Source: Alkalibacterium putridalgicola
GTDB taxonomy: Bacteria; Bacillota; Bacilli; Lactobacillales; Carnobacteriaceae_A
DNA length: 64,000 nucleotides
Direction of reading: 5' to 3'
Assembly: GCF_900109825.1 (NCBI RefSeq)
Contig: NZ_FOBL01000008.1
Span: 1 to 64,000 of the forward strand
Position 1 is the first letter of the stretch. Each line of letters opens with the position of its first letter. The notes under the pieces are model-generated. The model did no database searches, was not told where the DNA came from, and worked only from the letters and a program-made list of their open reading frames with translations. Shown in pieces: positions 1-8,937 of the stretch. The position numbers and the translations under genes were made by a program.

Positions 1-168
1 CCTGGCTGACCTGACTGCGACATTTCGACCTCCGAAGTGTTCACTCGCTGATCCTGGCTGACCTGACTGCGACATTTCGGCTACCAAAGTGTTCACTCAT
101 TGATCAATGTACTCATGACTGCGACATCTCGACCGTAAAAGTGTCTATTCAGTCTTTAGTAATAAGTG
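1..168. repeat. 52-base tandem array A (cut by window edge)
   Basis: The word GACTGCGACAT (last copy GACTGCGACAT followed by CTCG) starts at 13, 65 and 117, an exact 52-base period, and is followed in each unit by a GTGTTCACTC-like word. The first unit holds a hairpin: ACATTTCG at 20-27, loop ACCTC, CGAAGTGT at 33-40, with one T-G wobble. The array probably continues left of the window. The same core recurs at the same period near 26.4-26.7 kb. It lies beyond the terminator of the minus-strand gene at 247-1188. Confidence 0.85.
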
Positions 169-201
169 AGTGGTCTCTACATCTGTTCTTTTATTTACGA
201 A

Positions 202-228
202 AAGAAGCTAGCACGCGGCTAGCTTCTT
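202..228 (-). terminator. Intrinsic terminator after the acidic membrane protein gene
   Basis: An 11-bp perfect stem, AAGAAGCTAGC with GCTAGCTTCTT, and a five-base loop. Read on the minus strand it ends in a short T run. It sits 19 bases beyond the stop codon of the minus-strand gene. Confidence 0.8.
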
Positions 229-246
229 CTTTATTGCTTTCAACCC

Positions 247-1188
247 TTATCCTTCAGTATCAGGATCATCACTCGTTTGTTTGCTGTCGTTTTGCGTAGT
301 GGTGTCAGCCGGTTCTGTGTCATTGGCTGGTTCTTTAGTGTCCGTCTGCTGATCTGAATCTGAAGCGGGCTTCTTGTTTTCCTCTTTTACCGGTTCGTCT
401 GCCGGTTCGTCTTCAACGGGTGTTCCTTCCGTCTGATCTTCATCCGGTTCATCTGTTGAGTCGGGTTCAGATGGGTCGACCGTCCCATCTTCTGTTTCTT
501 CCGTCGGCTCTTCTTTTACTGGATCCGTCGTCTGGTCACCCGTCTCATCCTCTTTATCAGTGGACTCATCTTTTTCTGTCTTTTCGTCAACCTTGTTGGC
601 TGAGTCTTCGTTAGAAGTGTCTGGTTTCACGGACGGTTTTTCCGCGGGCTCGTTGTCTGTCTGGCTTGTCTCGTTTTTGTCAGATGACTGGCTGGTATCT
701 GAGTTACTTGACGAGTCAGTCTTTTGAGATGAATCACTATCTTTTGGCGCTGTCCATTCGGATTCTGATGATGACGAGGCTGTTTCTGCCGTCTCTGTCC
801 ATTCTGTTTCTTCATTTGCCGACTCTTCTTCGACATCTGAAACGTCCGTCTCTTCATCCAGCTCCGACGTTTCAAGGTCTTCTTCTAAGTCCTTATCCGC
901 ATCTTCGTCAACAGCTTCCTCTTTATCGTTGCTGTTATCCGCTTTTTCCAGCTCATCGGTCCGGTCGTCATTCTCCTCTTCAGAAAAACCCTCTTCTTCC
1001 GCCGCATCCACTGCCGAATCCACAGCCTGCAATTCCTGTCGGTCGATACGATGCTGGGACCGTCCGATGCCGATCGTTACAATAATGAACAAAACGAGGA
1101 CCAGTGCTGAAATGACACTTGATGCTGCCTTATTCTCTTTGAGAAATGAAACTAAGGAGTGAAAACTATCAGCAAGTAACTTTTTCAT
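247..1188 (-). CDS. Membrane-anchored acidic low-complexity protein, function unknown
   Basis: I do not recognise a family. The protein is about 313 residues. It has a short basic N-terminus, one hydrophobic segment at about residues 24-43 (ASSVISALVLVLFIIVTIG), then an extended tail made almost only of Glu, Asp, Ser, Thr, Lys and Pro with no folded domain visible. The topology suggests a tail outside the membrane. The start was taken at the ATG at 1188 because AAGGAG lies seven bases upstream; a reading frame start six codons earlier has no such site. The LysM autolysin and PBP1A in this window also carry acidic tails. The gene stands alone, with its own terminator. Confidence 0.7.
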   Translation of the reverse strand: MKKLLADSFHSLVSFLKENKAASSVISALVLVLFIIVTIGIGRSQHRIDRQELQAVDSAVDAAEEEGFSEEENDDRTDELEKADNSNDKEEAVDEDADKDLEEDLETSELDEETDVSDVEEESANEETEWTETAETASSSSESEWTAPKDSDSSQKTDSSSNSDTSQSSDKNETSQTDNEPAEKPSVKPDTSNEDSANKVDEKTEKDESTDKEDETGDQTTDPVKEEPTEETEDGTVDPSEPDSTDEPDEDQTEGTPVEDEPADEPVKEENKKPASDSDQQTDTKEPANDTEPADTTTQNDSKQTSDDPDTEG

Positions 1189-1291
1189 AAGACGTCTCCT
1201 TTTCAACCTAGTTTAATCCAGTATAACACAGCTGCCGCAAACTGATGAGGGCTTTTCGATAAAAAGCTATATATTATATAAGAATAATCAA

Positions 1292-1333
1292 AAAACATCC
1301 CCTCTACTGTCACTAAACAGTAAAGGGGATGCG
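1292..1333 (-). terminator. Terminator of pepV
   Basis: A long stem pairs CATCCCCT with AGGGGATG, extended inward by CTG/CAG pairs. On the minus strand it is followed by six T residues. It lies about 20 bases after the pepV stop. Confidence 0.9.
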
Positions 1334-1353
1334 TCATATTGAGTCTATTCTGA

Positions 1354-2760
1354 TTATTTAATCAGTTCATAAATGGCTTCTGCATAGATGGCCATAGCGT
1401 TCATCAAGTCATCCACTGCCATGAATTCGTTGGCCTGGTGCATGGTGTCCACACTGTTCGGGAACATTGCGCCGTAAGCGACACCGCGTTCCATCAAGCG
1501 GCCGTATGTGCCTCCGCCGATGACCTGTTCGTGGGCATCCAAGCCTGTCTGACGGTGATACACGTCAAGCAGGGTCGTGACTAAAGGATCAGTCGCCGGT
1601 ACATAATGTGGCTCTTTTCCGTTAGCTTTTGATAAAGTCACGTCATAGTCTGACAGTTTAGCTTTGAACGTTTCAAATAAAGCATCCTCTGTCGTGCCTT
1701 GAGGGTAACGCATGTTCACAGTGATCTTGCCGCATTCATTCGCCTTGAATGAGAAGACGCCAGGGTTGGAAGTCAGTTCACCCATCGTTTCATCTGTGAT
1801 GTCGATGCCTAGTTTTTCACCTTTAGGATCATCGTGCAGATACAGCATCGTCAGTTCCAGGAAGGCTTTGGCATCTTTGGCAAAGTCGAAATCTGAAAGG
1901 TAACGTGCCAAGTAGGTTGCTGCATTGACACCGCTGGCTGGCTTACTTCCGTGAGCTGCTTTACCAACAAATTCTAAAGTCACTTGATCACCGTCGACAC
2001 CGGCTGTTCCTGTGACAGGCAGGCCATCCAGGAAGTCTGCCAAGCTGTTTTGCAGGGCATCTGGGTTCTGGCTCTTAACGACTGCTACGGCATCTTGAGG
2101 GACCATGTTCGGACGCAGACCGGCTTCAAACTGAACCAGTTCTTCTGATCCGCCGTCGACTGCCCCTTTGGTTTCGATAAAGACGGTCGCATTGCCTTTT
2201 TCACCGTTGATGATCGGGAATGTTGCGTCAGGCGAGAACCCAAAGTCCGGTTCCTGTTCGGTTTCCAAATAATGCTTGATGCCTTTCCATTCACTTTCTT
2301 CGTCTGTTCCGATGATGAAACGGACTTTTTTAGATACGGGCAGGTCAAGCTCTTTGATCATTTTCAGTGCGTAGTAAGCTGCCACGCCGGGTCCTTTGTC
2401 GTCACTTGATCCGCGGGCATACAAACGGCCGTCTTTGATGACCGGCTCGAAGGGATCGGTTTCCCAGCCCGTTCCTGTTGGCACGACGTCGACGTGAGCT
2501 AAAACGCCCATCAGCTGATCGCCGTCACCGTATTCGATGTGGCCGGCCCAGTTGTCGACGTTCTTCGTTTCAAAGCCGTCGCGCTCGCCTAATTTAAGAA
2601 AGGCTTCCAGGGCTTCTTTTGGTCCCGGTCCTACAGGGGCGTCGTCCGTGGCTTTATCGTCGTCACGTACAGAATCGATCTTCAGTAATTCAAATAAATC
2701 GTCAAAAAACGCGTCTTTGTGCTGCGCTGCTTCTGCTTTCCAGTCTATATTTTGTGTCAT
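1354..2760 (-). CDS. pepV: Dipeptidase PepV (M20 family metallopeptidase)
   Basis: Cytosolic di-zinc dipeptidase that splits dipeptides, the last step of peptide use in lactic acid bacteria. The 468 residues match the usual PepV length. The M20 metal-site motifs are present: LAHVDVVP with His89 and Asp91, SSDDKGP with Asp120, GTDEESEWKG with Glu154/155, SPDATFP near 178, and a C-terminal His441 in TMHQANEF. The ATG has a GGAGGA sequence a few bases upstream. It is a single-gene unit with its own terminator. The family call is secure; the exact substrate range is inference. Confidence 0.95.
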   Translation of the reverse strand: MTQNIDWKAEAAQHKDAFFDDLFELLKIDSVRDDDKATDDAPVGPGPKEALEAFLKLGERDGFETKNVDNWAGHIEYGDGDQLMGVLAHVDVVPTGTGWETDPFEPVIKDGRLYARGSSDDKGPGVAAYYALKMIKELDLPVSKKVRFIIGTDEESEWKGIKHYLETEQEPDFGFSPDATFPIINGEKGNATVFIETKGAVDGGSEELVQFEAGLRPNMVPQDAVAVVKSQNPDALQNSLADFLDGLPVTGTAGVDGDQVTLEFVGKAAHGSKPASGVNAATYLARYLSDFDFAKDAKAFLELTMLYLHDDPKGEKLGIDITDETMGELTSNPGVFSFKANECGKITVNMRYPQGTTEDALFETFKAKLSDYDVTLSKANGKEPHYVPATDPLVTTLLDVYHRQTGLDAHEQVIGGGTYGRLMERGVAYGAMFPNSVDTMHQANEFMAVDDLMNAMAIYAEAIYELIK

Positions 2761-2986
2761 TTATTCGTCCTCCTTGATTGAGTATCAAAACGTACTCTCT
2801 TTTACCATTTTATCATTAATTTCATGAAACTCCAATCAATGTGTCAGGATTTTGTCGGAAGATTTCTGGTCTTTACGTTTTTTCACACGTATTTTTCTTC
2901 TTTAACAGTCGTTTTGGCGTGATTCTTTCAGGCAGAAGTACTACACTAAGGATAAGAACATTTGTCAATTTCAGGAGGTATATCAC

Positions 2987-3832
2987 ATGGAAAAAATCAC
3001 TAAAGATAAAGTCAGAGCTTTTCTTCCGACCCGTGAACGCGACAGCTATAAAGGGTCCTATGGCCGGGTCCTGTTTGTGGGCGGCAACGAGAATATGGGC
3101 GGGGCGATCATCCTTGCTGCCTCTGCCGGGGTCTACAGCGGAGCCGGTCTGGTCACAGTGGCCACCCACCCTTCCAATAAAGCCGCCCTGCATGCCCGTC
3201 TGCCGGAAGCGATGTTCACGGATATGACTGACACACAGCAGCTGAAACATTACGTCGAGTCGGTGGACATGATCGTTTTGGGACCAGGTCTTGGACGAGA
3301 TGAAACAGCACTTGCTGTCTTACAGACCGTCTACGAGACCGTCAAGTCTTATCAGATCCTTTTGGTGGACGGCGACGGTATCTATCTGCACGTTAATGAA
3401 ACAGTGCCTGAACCTGATGCCACGCTTGTCCTGACACCTCATCTCGGAGAATGGCGTACACTCACTCATCTGGCGCCTGATGATCAGTACGATGATGTCA
3501 ATCTGGGCTATGCCAAACAGCTGAACGCTATTGTCGTCCTTAAAAAAGCCCGTACAGAAGTCTATTGTGATGATGAAGTCTGGGAGAATACGACTGGTAA
3601 TCCGTCCATGGCGACCGGTGGGATGGGCGATACTTTGGCCGGCATGATCGGCGGCTTCGTTCCTCAATTCGATACCATCAAAGAAGGCGTATTGTCAGCT
3701 GTTTATCTGCACAGCTATATCGCAGATGACCTCAGCCTGACACATTATGTGACGCTGCCGACCGCCATCATCAAAGAGATCCCTAAAGTCATGAAGGAGT
3801 TCTCGACAGATAAACACAGGCGCTGGATCTAG
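2987..3832 (+). CDS. nnrD: ADP/ATP-dependent NAD(P)H-hydrate dehydratase
   Basis: Metabolite-repair enzyme that dehydrates damaged NAD(P)H hydrates back to NAD(P)H using ADP or ATP, ribokinase-like fold. The 281 residues show a glycine-rich GSYGRVLFVGG near 24-33, the PHLGEW motif at 151-156, and GNPSMATGGMGDTLAG with the catalytic Asp215 in the GxGD anion hole. An AGGAGG precedes the ATG. This is the short form with only the C-terminal dehydratase domain; no epimerase domain is fused. The next gene on the same strand is a small membrane protein after a 116-base gap. Confidence 0.93.
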   Translation: MEKITKDKVRAFLPTRERDSYKGSYGRVLFVGGNENMGGAIILAASAGVYSGAGLVTVATHPSNKAALHARLPEAMFTDMTDTQQLKHYVESVDMIVLGPGLGRDETALAVLQTVYETVKSYQILLVDGDGIYLHVNETVPEPDATLVLTPHLGEWRTLTHLAPDDQYDDVNLGYAKQLNAIVVLKKARTEVYCDDEVWENTTGNPSMATGGMGDTLAGMIGGFVPQFDTIKEGVLSAVYLHSYIADDLSLTHYVTLPTAIIKEIPKVMKEFSTDKHRRWI

Positions 3833-3948
3833 GACTTGACGAGCTGAAAAGGTACGGCCGATCGCTTCACACTATTTTCCATTGCCAGTCATCAGCAGAA
3901 ACGATACAATTAAATAGTGACCAAGTTTACTGTGAAGGATGACCTCAA

Positions 3949-4212
3949 ATGAAAAAGAAACTGTTATGGATCAGTGTATGGACCTTTATACTGGGTTTTA
4001 TTCTGATGTATCTGAATTTTCAGCTCGTATATTTCCTGGGTATCGCGGCACTGTTCGTTTTCACGCTCTGGCAGATGCCCAAAGCCAGCGGTGAGTATTC
4101 TGATGAAGAATATGCCTACGAAAAGCGCAAGACGATCTGGACGATCAGCATTGCAGCCGCTTATATCTCTGCCGGCTTTCTTGCACTCATTCTGCAGACG
4201 TTCGTCTTGTAG
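3949..4212 (+). CDS. Small membrane protein, 87 residues, function unknown
   Basis: I do not recognise a named family. Two adjoining hydrophobic stretches lie near residues 5-38, then a charged loop (KASGEYSDEEYAYEKRK) and a third hydrophobic segment near 62-85, so two or three membrane spans are likely. GAAGGATGACC lies just upstream of the ATG, giving a plausible ribosome site. It is followed by a bidirectional terminator shared with the convergent pseudouridine synthase gene. Confidence 0.7.
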   Translation: MKKKLLWISVWTFILGFILMYLNFQLVYFLGIAALFVFTLWQMPKASGEYSDEEYAYEKRKTIWTISIAAAYISAGFLALILQTFVL

Positions 4213-4239
4213 AGACTGTCGATTTCAAGGATAAACAAT

Positions 4240-4306
4240 AAGACATGAACCAGTCGGGGCTTCCCTTTTTCACTAAAGGCGAGCGTCAGACGGTTCATGT
4301 CTTTTT
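4240..4306. terminator. Bidirectional terminator
   Basis: AAGACATGAACC at 4240-4251 pairs with GGTTCATGTCTT near 4292-4303, with T runs on the plus side. It lies between convergent genes that end at 4212 and 4321. Confidence 0.85.
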
Positions 4307-4320
4307 GTATTGTATTCTGT

Positions 4321-5049
4321 TTAACTGTTTCTCAGCAGATCGATTTCTTCATCCGTGAGGGGTCGGTAAGCGCCCAGTTCCAGTTGGGGATCCAGTTTCA
4401 GTTCCCCCATTGATAGGCGCTTCAAGAAAATCACCGTTTTGCCGACAGCCTCCATCATGCGTTTGACCTGATGGAATTTGCCTTCCTGGATGATGACCTC
4501 CACGCGTGATGTGCCGGACGCTTCGTCCGTTTCCAGAATGATCAGTTCAGCCGGCATGGTCTCGAAGGATTCGTGATCGTCGGTGAGCGTGATGCCTTCT
4601 TTGAATATCTTGACATCTTCTTCCGTGACCAGTCCCTCGACTTCTGCAAAGTACTTCTTGTCTACGTGGTGTTTAGGTGAAAGCAGACGATGCGTCAGTT
4701 TCCCGTCGTTGGTCAGGACTAAAAGCCCTTCTGTATCGATATCCAGACGACCGACCGGATGCGGCTCCTGGAGACTGTCCTGTGGTTCCAGTAGATTCAG
4801 GACTGTTTCATGAACATGGTCTTCAGTCGCGCTGATGACCCCTTGAGGTTTGTTCAGCATGAAGTAAACGAATTCCTGGTAGTCGATGCTTTCCCCGCCG
4901 ACTGTCACCGTATCCGTTTCAGGGTCGACATGCGTTTTTGGATCGACAATGATTTCATCATTCACTTCAACGATCTTCTTTTTCAGCAGTTTCTTTACTT
5001 CTTTGCGTGTACCTAAGCCGCTGTGGGCCAGTAATTTATCTAAACGCAT
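4321..5049 (-). CDS. rsuA: 16S rRNA pseudouridine synthase, RsuA/RluB family
   Basis: Isomerises a specific uridine to pseudouridine in rRNA. The 242 residues hold an N-terminal S4 RNA-binding domain (about 1-50, starting MRLDKLLAHSGLGTR) followed by the catalytic domain with VGRLDIDTEGLLVLTNDG, whose Asp103 is the expected nucleophile. KPQGVISA near 68-75 and GKFHQVKRMMEAVG near 190-205 are also typical. The gene starts about 40 bases after the flippase-like gene stop and is probably cotranscribed with it. The exact target base (position 516 class) is inference from the family. Confidence 0.92.
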   Translation of the reverse strand: MRLDKLLAHSGLGTRKEVKKLLKKKIVEVNDEIIVDPKTHVDPETDTVTVGGESIDYQEFVYFMLNKPQGVISATEDHVHETVLNLLEPQDSLQEPHPVGRLDIDTEGLLVLTNDGKLTHRLLSPKHHVDKKYFAEVEGLVTEEDVKIFKEGITLTDDHESFETMPAELIILETDEASGTSRVEVIIQEGKFHQVKRMMEAVGKTVIFLKRLSMGELKLDPQLELGAYRPLTDEEIDLLRNS

Positions 5050-5088
5050 AAGCTCTCCTTTCGTCTTGCTCGCTTGTCTGTTATCTAT

Positions 5089-6774
5089 CTAGTTCATTCT
5101 CAGTTTACGTCTCACACTAGCAGCTTTGGCTCCGACCAGCCGATCAGCCAAACGTGTTTTCAGTGCCAGCGATCCGTATATAAGGATACCGACCACCGCA
5201 AGGACCGCCAGAGCGATCAGGGACTGGAACCGGCTGTTGTAGTCGATAAAGAAGTTCAGTCCGAATTTTGTCAATCCAGTACCTGCGCCCATCACTAATG
5301 AGATGAGTAAAATCAGCAGTGAACGTCTGAAGAGACGTGTGGCAGAATAATGTGTGTTTTTGTGCATGATAGTCATCATCAGTCCGCAGCTGACTAAAAA
5401 GCCGGCTATGGCTGACAAGAGCATGCCATAAGGTCCAAACAGCCAGACGAACAGTACCTGACTGATGATCTTCACGACCAGTCCCGTAAGCAGGGCTTTG
5501 ATCGCCGGACGCGTCAGATTAGAAGCCTGCAGGATATTCCCGAGGACAGCATATAAAGCAACAAAAATACTCATGGCAGCCGATACCTGCGTGATGCTGG
5601 TTCCCAGGTCACTGTGGCCGTAGAAGATGGCATACAGCGGTTCGGCAACGATAGCCATACCGATGGCAGCCGGGAACATGGCGAACAAAAGGAGCTGTAC
5701 GGCTTTAGAAAACTGTCTTCTGACTTCATTCATATTATTTTTCGCGATCAGGTCACTGATCAGCGGAACGGAAGCGATCGACAGCGCCGTACCAAATGAC
5801 GTCAGCACCATGATCAGCTTGTGCGCATTCCCCTGCGTGATGCCGTATGTTTCTTCGATCATGTCCAGACTCATATCAGAAAAGGCACGCATCAGTGGAC
5901 TGTAGGTCAGCTGGTCGACCATCTGGAAAACGATGATACCTGTAGCAATAATGATAAACGGAATCGATGTTTTGATGATATTGACGATCAGCTGATTGGG
6001 AGACACGGAAACTTTCCCAGCACTTTCTTCCGGTGCATAGTCAAAGGCCGTCTTCATGTGTTTGAGATTATAGGCCAGAAAGCCCAGTGAGAACACCGCG
6101 CCTACAAATGCCGCAAAGGTTGAATACGCCACGGCTGTGACGACTTCTCCACCCATCACCTGTCTGATCATATAGACGGCGCCTAAAAGGAAGATGATCC
6201 GTGTCAGCTGTTCCAGGATCTGCGAGATCGCTGAAGGCGCCATATTATTGTGGCCTTGGATAAAGCCGCGGGTCACACTCTGGGCCGGGATGATCAGCAA
6301 AGCCGGCGTGAGGGAGCGCATGATGATCACGGCTTCACTCGTACTTGACGACGGACTGGACTGGGCGATTAGAGGTGCTATGAAATACATGACCAGCGCA
6401 GACAAGACACCAGTGAATGCCATGATTTTAAGTCCCTGTTTGTATATCCCTTTGGAGACTTCATACTCACCCAGAGCATTGTAATAACTGACCTGCTTTG
6501 AAATGGCAGAAGGCACACCCGCTGTGGCCAGTGCCAGGAAAAAGCCATAGGGCGTATATCCCATCTGATACAGCGCCATGGCCGCGTTCCCTGGTTCCTG
6601 ACCGCCCATCCAGGCAAACCAGGGGATAACATATAATGCCCCTAGGATCCTTGACGTCATACTTCCGGCAGTCATCCATGCAGCTCCACTGACCATTCTA
6701 CTATCGTGAGAGTCGTCTTTATGAACTGCCTTATTTGTTGTATCGTTATTCATTTTATTGAAACCTTCTTTCAA
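5089..6774 (-). CDS. Polysaccharide/lipid flippase-like protein, SpoVB/YtgP (MOP superfamily)
   Basis: Integral membrane protein of 561 residues with a soluble basic/acidic N-terminus and about 14 hydrophobic segments spread along the chain, as in the multidrug/oligosaccharidyl-lipid/polysaccharide exporter superfamily. The opening segment SRILGALYVIPWFAWMGGQE resembles SpoVB/YtgP proteins. Members move lipid-linked oligosaccharides across the membrane; some act in peptidoglycan precursor export. It is upstream of the pseudouridine synthase gene and likely shares its mRNA. Whether this one carries lipid II cannot be read from the sequence. Confidence 0.85.
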   Translation of the reverse strand: MKEGFNKMNNDTTNKAVHKDDSHDSRMVSGAAWMTAGSMTSRILGALYVIPWFAWMGGQEPGNAAMALYQMGYTPYGFFLALATAGVPSAISKQVSYYNALGEYEVSKGIYKQGLKIMAFTGVLSALVMYFIAPLIAQSSPSSSTSEAVIIMRSLTPALLIIPAQSVTRGFIQGHNNMAPSAISQILEQLTRIIFLLGAVYMIRQVMGGEVVTAVAYSTFAAFVGAVFSLGFLAYNLKHMKTAFDYAPEESAGKVSVSPNQLIVNIIKTSIPFIIIATGIIVFQMVDQLTYSPLMRAFSDMSLDMIEETYGITQGNAHKLIMVLTSFGTALSIASVPLISDLIAKNNMNEVRRQFSKAVQLLLFAMFPAAIGMAIVAEPLYAIFYGHSDLGTSITQVSAAMSIFVALYAVLGNILQASNLTRPAIKALLTGLVVKIISQVLFVWLFGPYGMLLSAIAGFLVSCGLMMTIMHKNTHYSATRLFRRSLLILLISLVMGAGTGLTKFGLNFFIDYNSRFQSLIALAVLAVVGILIYGSLALKTRLADRLVGAKAASVRRKLRMN

Positions 6775-6851
6775 AGAATCCTTTTGTGTTGCGCTAAAAG
6801 GTCAAGCACTTTACTTAAACAGTCAATATAGCGGATTATTATTTTATTCAG

Positions 6852-6879
6852 AAAAAAAGGAGCACACGGCTCCTTTTGA
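6852..6879 (-). terminator. Terminator of the ABC exporter gene
   Basis: AAAAGGAGC pairs with GCTCCTTTT around a five-base loop. On the minus strand it is followed by a run of T residues. It lies about 95 bases past the exporter stop. Confidence 0.85.
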
Positions 6880-6972
6880 CCTAACCCCTATTTTACTGTT
6901 TTAATCATAAGGGCGCAATCGTTTAGCGTAAAGATTCATGAAACGTTCCAGAATTGTCACTCAATCGTTATA

Positions 6973-8736
6973 TTACCTTTCTTCTGACAACTGCTGACTG
7001 GCGAACAACTGATAAAGCGGGTGAGTTTTCAGCAGTTCATGATGCTGTCCCATGCCCGTCAACCGTCCTTCTTCGATAAAGAGGATCTTATCCGCGTCCA
7101 GGATCGTTGACAGCCGATGGGCAATGACGAAGGTCGTCCGTCCCTCCATCAGTTTATTCAAAGCCTGTGAAACGATTTTTTCAGACTGACTGTCCAGACT
7201 GGCTGTTGCTTCATCCATCATCAGTATCTTGGGATTTCTTAAGAAGGCCCGGGCGATATTGATGCGCTGACGCTGTCCGCCAGACAGTTTGATTCCGCGT
7301 TCGCCGATCTCTTCTTCGAGTTTATCCGGGAACTGTTCGATGAATGTCTTCGCATAGGCCATTTCGAGCACTTCCCACAACCGGTCTTCTGTCAAACTTT
7401 CCGGGTTCGGCAGTCCATAGCAGAGATTTTCTCTGATCGTACCCGACATCATCGCATTTTCCTGAGACACATAGCCGATCTGACTGCGCCAGGACTGCAG
7501 ACTGATCTCTTCGACCGGCATATCGCCCACACGTATCTCACCGCTGTCTGGGGTATAAAACCGTTCGAGCAGGGCAAAGAGCGTCGATTTCCCGCCCCCG
7601 CTCGGTCCGGCAAAGGCGATCTTCTCACCCGGCTGTGTTTCAAACGAGATCTGCCTGATGACTTCCTTGTCTGATTCATAGGAAAAGCTCACGTTGTCAA
7701 AAGTTATCGGCAGATCGTCGATCGCTACTTCTTTGCCCTCAGCTTTCTCTTCTTCTTTTTCGTCGAGGATCTGGGCGATCCGTTCGGTGGCGCCGGCCGC
7801 TTTCTGGATCTGCATGAAGAAGTTCATGAAGGTGGTGATCGGAAAGATGACCTGGAACAGATACAGCAGGAAAGCGACCAGCTGTCCCGTCGTCATAACG
7901 CCGCGTGCTACACGGACCCCACCATAGCCGATGACGAAAACCATGACCCCCATCATCAGTGTATACATCAAGGGACCAATAATGGCGATATACTTGCCTT
8001 CTTTCAGACCGATACGATACAGTTTATTAATATTCTGCTCGCCTTTATTTTTTTCGAAGGTTTCTGCTGTCGAGGATTTCATCAGTCGTATCTCAGCGAT
8101 CGTCTGCTGGACTTTTCCGGAAAACTGAGCGGTTTCGTCCTGCATTTCCCGGGAAACTTTAGCGATGCGTTTACCTAGAGGACGCGTAAGGATCAGCGCC
8201 AGCGGGACGGCTGTGAGCATGACCAGTGTCATCTGCCAGTCCATGACGATAAGGATGAAGAAGATGCCGATCAGTGTCAGGATCCCGTTGATGAACTGCG
8301 GGAAGAAGGATGAGATCAGGTTCTGCACGATGGACGTGTCATTCGTTAGACGGCTGACGATTTCTCCGGAGGCATACCTGTCAAAGAACGATACCGGGAG
8401 CCGGATGATTTTGTTCCAGAGAAACTCTCTCAAACCCGCCACCACATGCTGCCCGATTTTATGTAAGACATAGTTTGAAAAGCCGTTGAATAAGACTTGT
8501 ACGATAAAGATACCGATGACGGCGCCGATCATCCACGGGGTAAAGAAATCAAATTCAATACCATCGATAAACTGCTGGGTGGCCAGCGGGATCATCAGCT
8601 GGGTCACTGTGGAGATGATGCTGCCAGCCAGACCAATGGCAATTAGTCCTTTGGATATGTTGGTCGACCACAAGAGACGGCTGAATTTTTTCAGGTCCTG
8701 CTTGGTCGGTGTTTTGAGTTCTCTTTTTCTATCCAT
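6973..8736 (-). CDS. ABC half-transporter, multidrug/lipid exporter type (BmrA/LmrA-like)
   Basis: A transmembrane domain of six predicted spans (roughly residues 25-320) is fused to one ATPase domain. Walker A GPSGGGKST lies near residue 380, the signature LSGGQRQRINIARA, Walker B ILMMDEATASLD and switch IAHRLST follow. Such half-transporters work as homodimers that export drugs or lipids. The start was placed at the ATG at 8736 because GAGGAG lies seven bases upstream; 13 upstream codons in frame lack this. The protein is then 587 residues. It is monocistronic. An 18-base perfect palindrome lies 95 bases upstream. The substrate is unknown. Confidence 0.9.
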   Translation of the reverse strand: MDRKRELKTPTKQDLKKFSRLLWSTNISKGLIAIGLAGSIISTVTQLMIPLATQQFIDGIEFDFFTPWMIGAVIGIFIVQVLFNGFSNYVLHKIGQHVVAGLREFLWNKIIRLPVSFFDRYASGEIVSRLTNDTSIVQNLISSFFPQFINGILTLIGIFFILIVMDWQMTLVMLTAVPLALILTRPLGKRIAKVSREMQDETAQFSGKVQQTIAEIRLMKSSTAETFEKNKGEQNINKLYRIGLKEGKYIAIIGPLMYTLMMGVMVFVIGYGGVRVARGVMTTGQLVAFLLYLFQVIFPITTFMNFFMQIQKAAGATERIAQILDEKEEEKAEGKEVAIDDLPITFDNVSFSYESDKEVIRQISFETQPGEKIAFAGPSGGGKSTLFALLERFYTPDSGEIRVGDMPVEEISLQSWRSQIGYVSQENAMMSGTIRENLCYGLPNPESLTEDRLWEVLEMAYAKTFIEQFPDKLEEEIGERGIKLSGGQRQRINIARAFLRNPKILMMDEATASLDSQSEKIVSQALNKLMEGRTTFVIAHRLSTILDADKILFIEEGRLTGMGQHHELLKTHPLYQLFASQQLSEER

Positions 8737-8830
8737 AAAAACGCTCCTCGATTCCTGCTTCATTAATTGTTTCAATGCTCTCTTTTATTTTAACGCATCC
8801 TCTGGTAGTAAGCTATTAGAAATGAAGAGG

Positions 8831-8848
8831 TTGAGCCGGCCGGCTCAA
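8831..8848. promoter_or_regulatory. Perfect 18-base palindrome upstream of the ABC exporter
   Basis: TTGAGCCGGCCGGCTCAA is its own reverse complement. It lies about 95 bases before the exporter start and about 90 bases beyond the tandem array that follows leuS. It could be an operator or a loop-less hairpin. No nearby regulator gene suggests a partner. Confidence 0.4.
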
Positions 8849-8937
8849 TCTCTACCCTTATTGGTGCTTTCATTTCCAGTTTTTCCGATGATTGCTTCAG
8901 ATTTTTTCTGGGGAAACAAAATTTTTCGATTGCTGTG

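Noticed and set aside
420-1162. Plus-strand open frames opposite the acidic membrane protein
   Set aside because: Leu/Ser/Pro-rich shadows of Glu/Asp codons on the minus strand; no ribosome sites.
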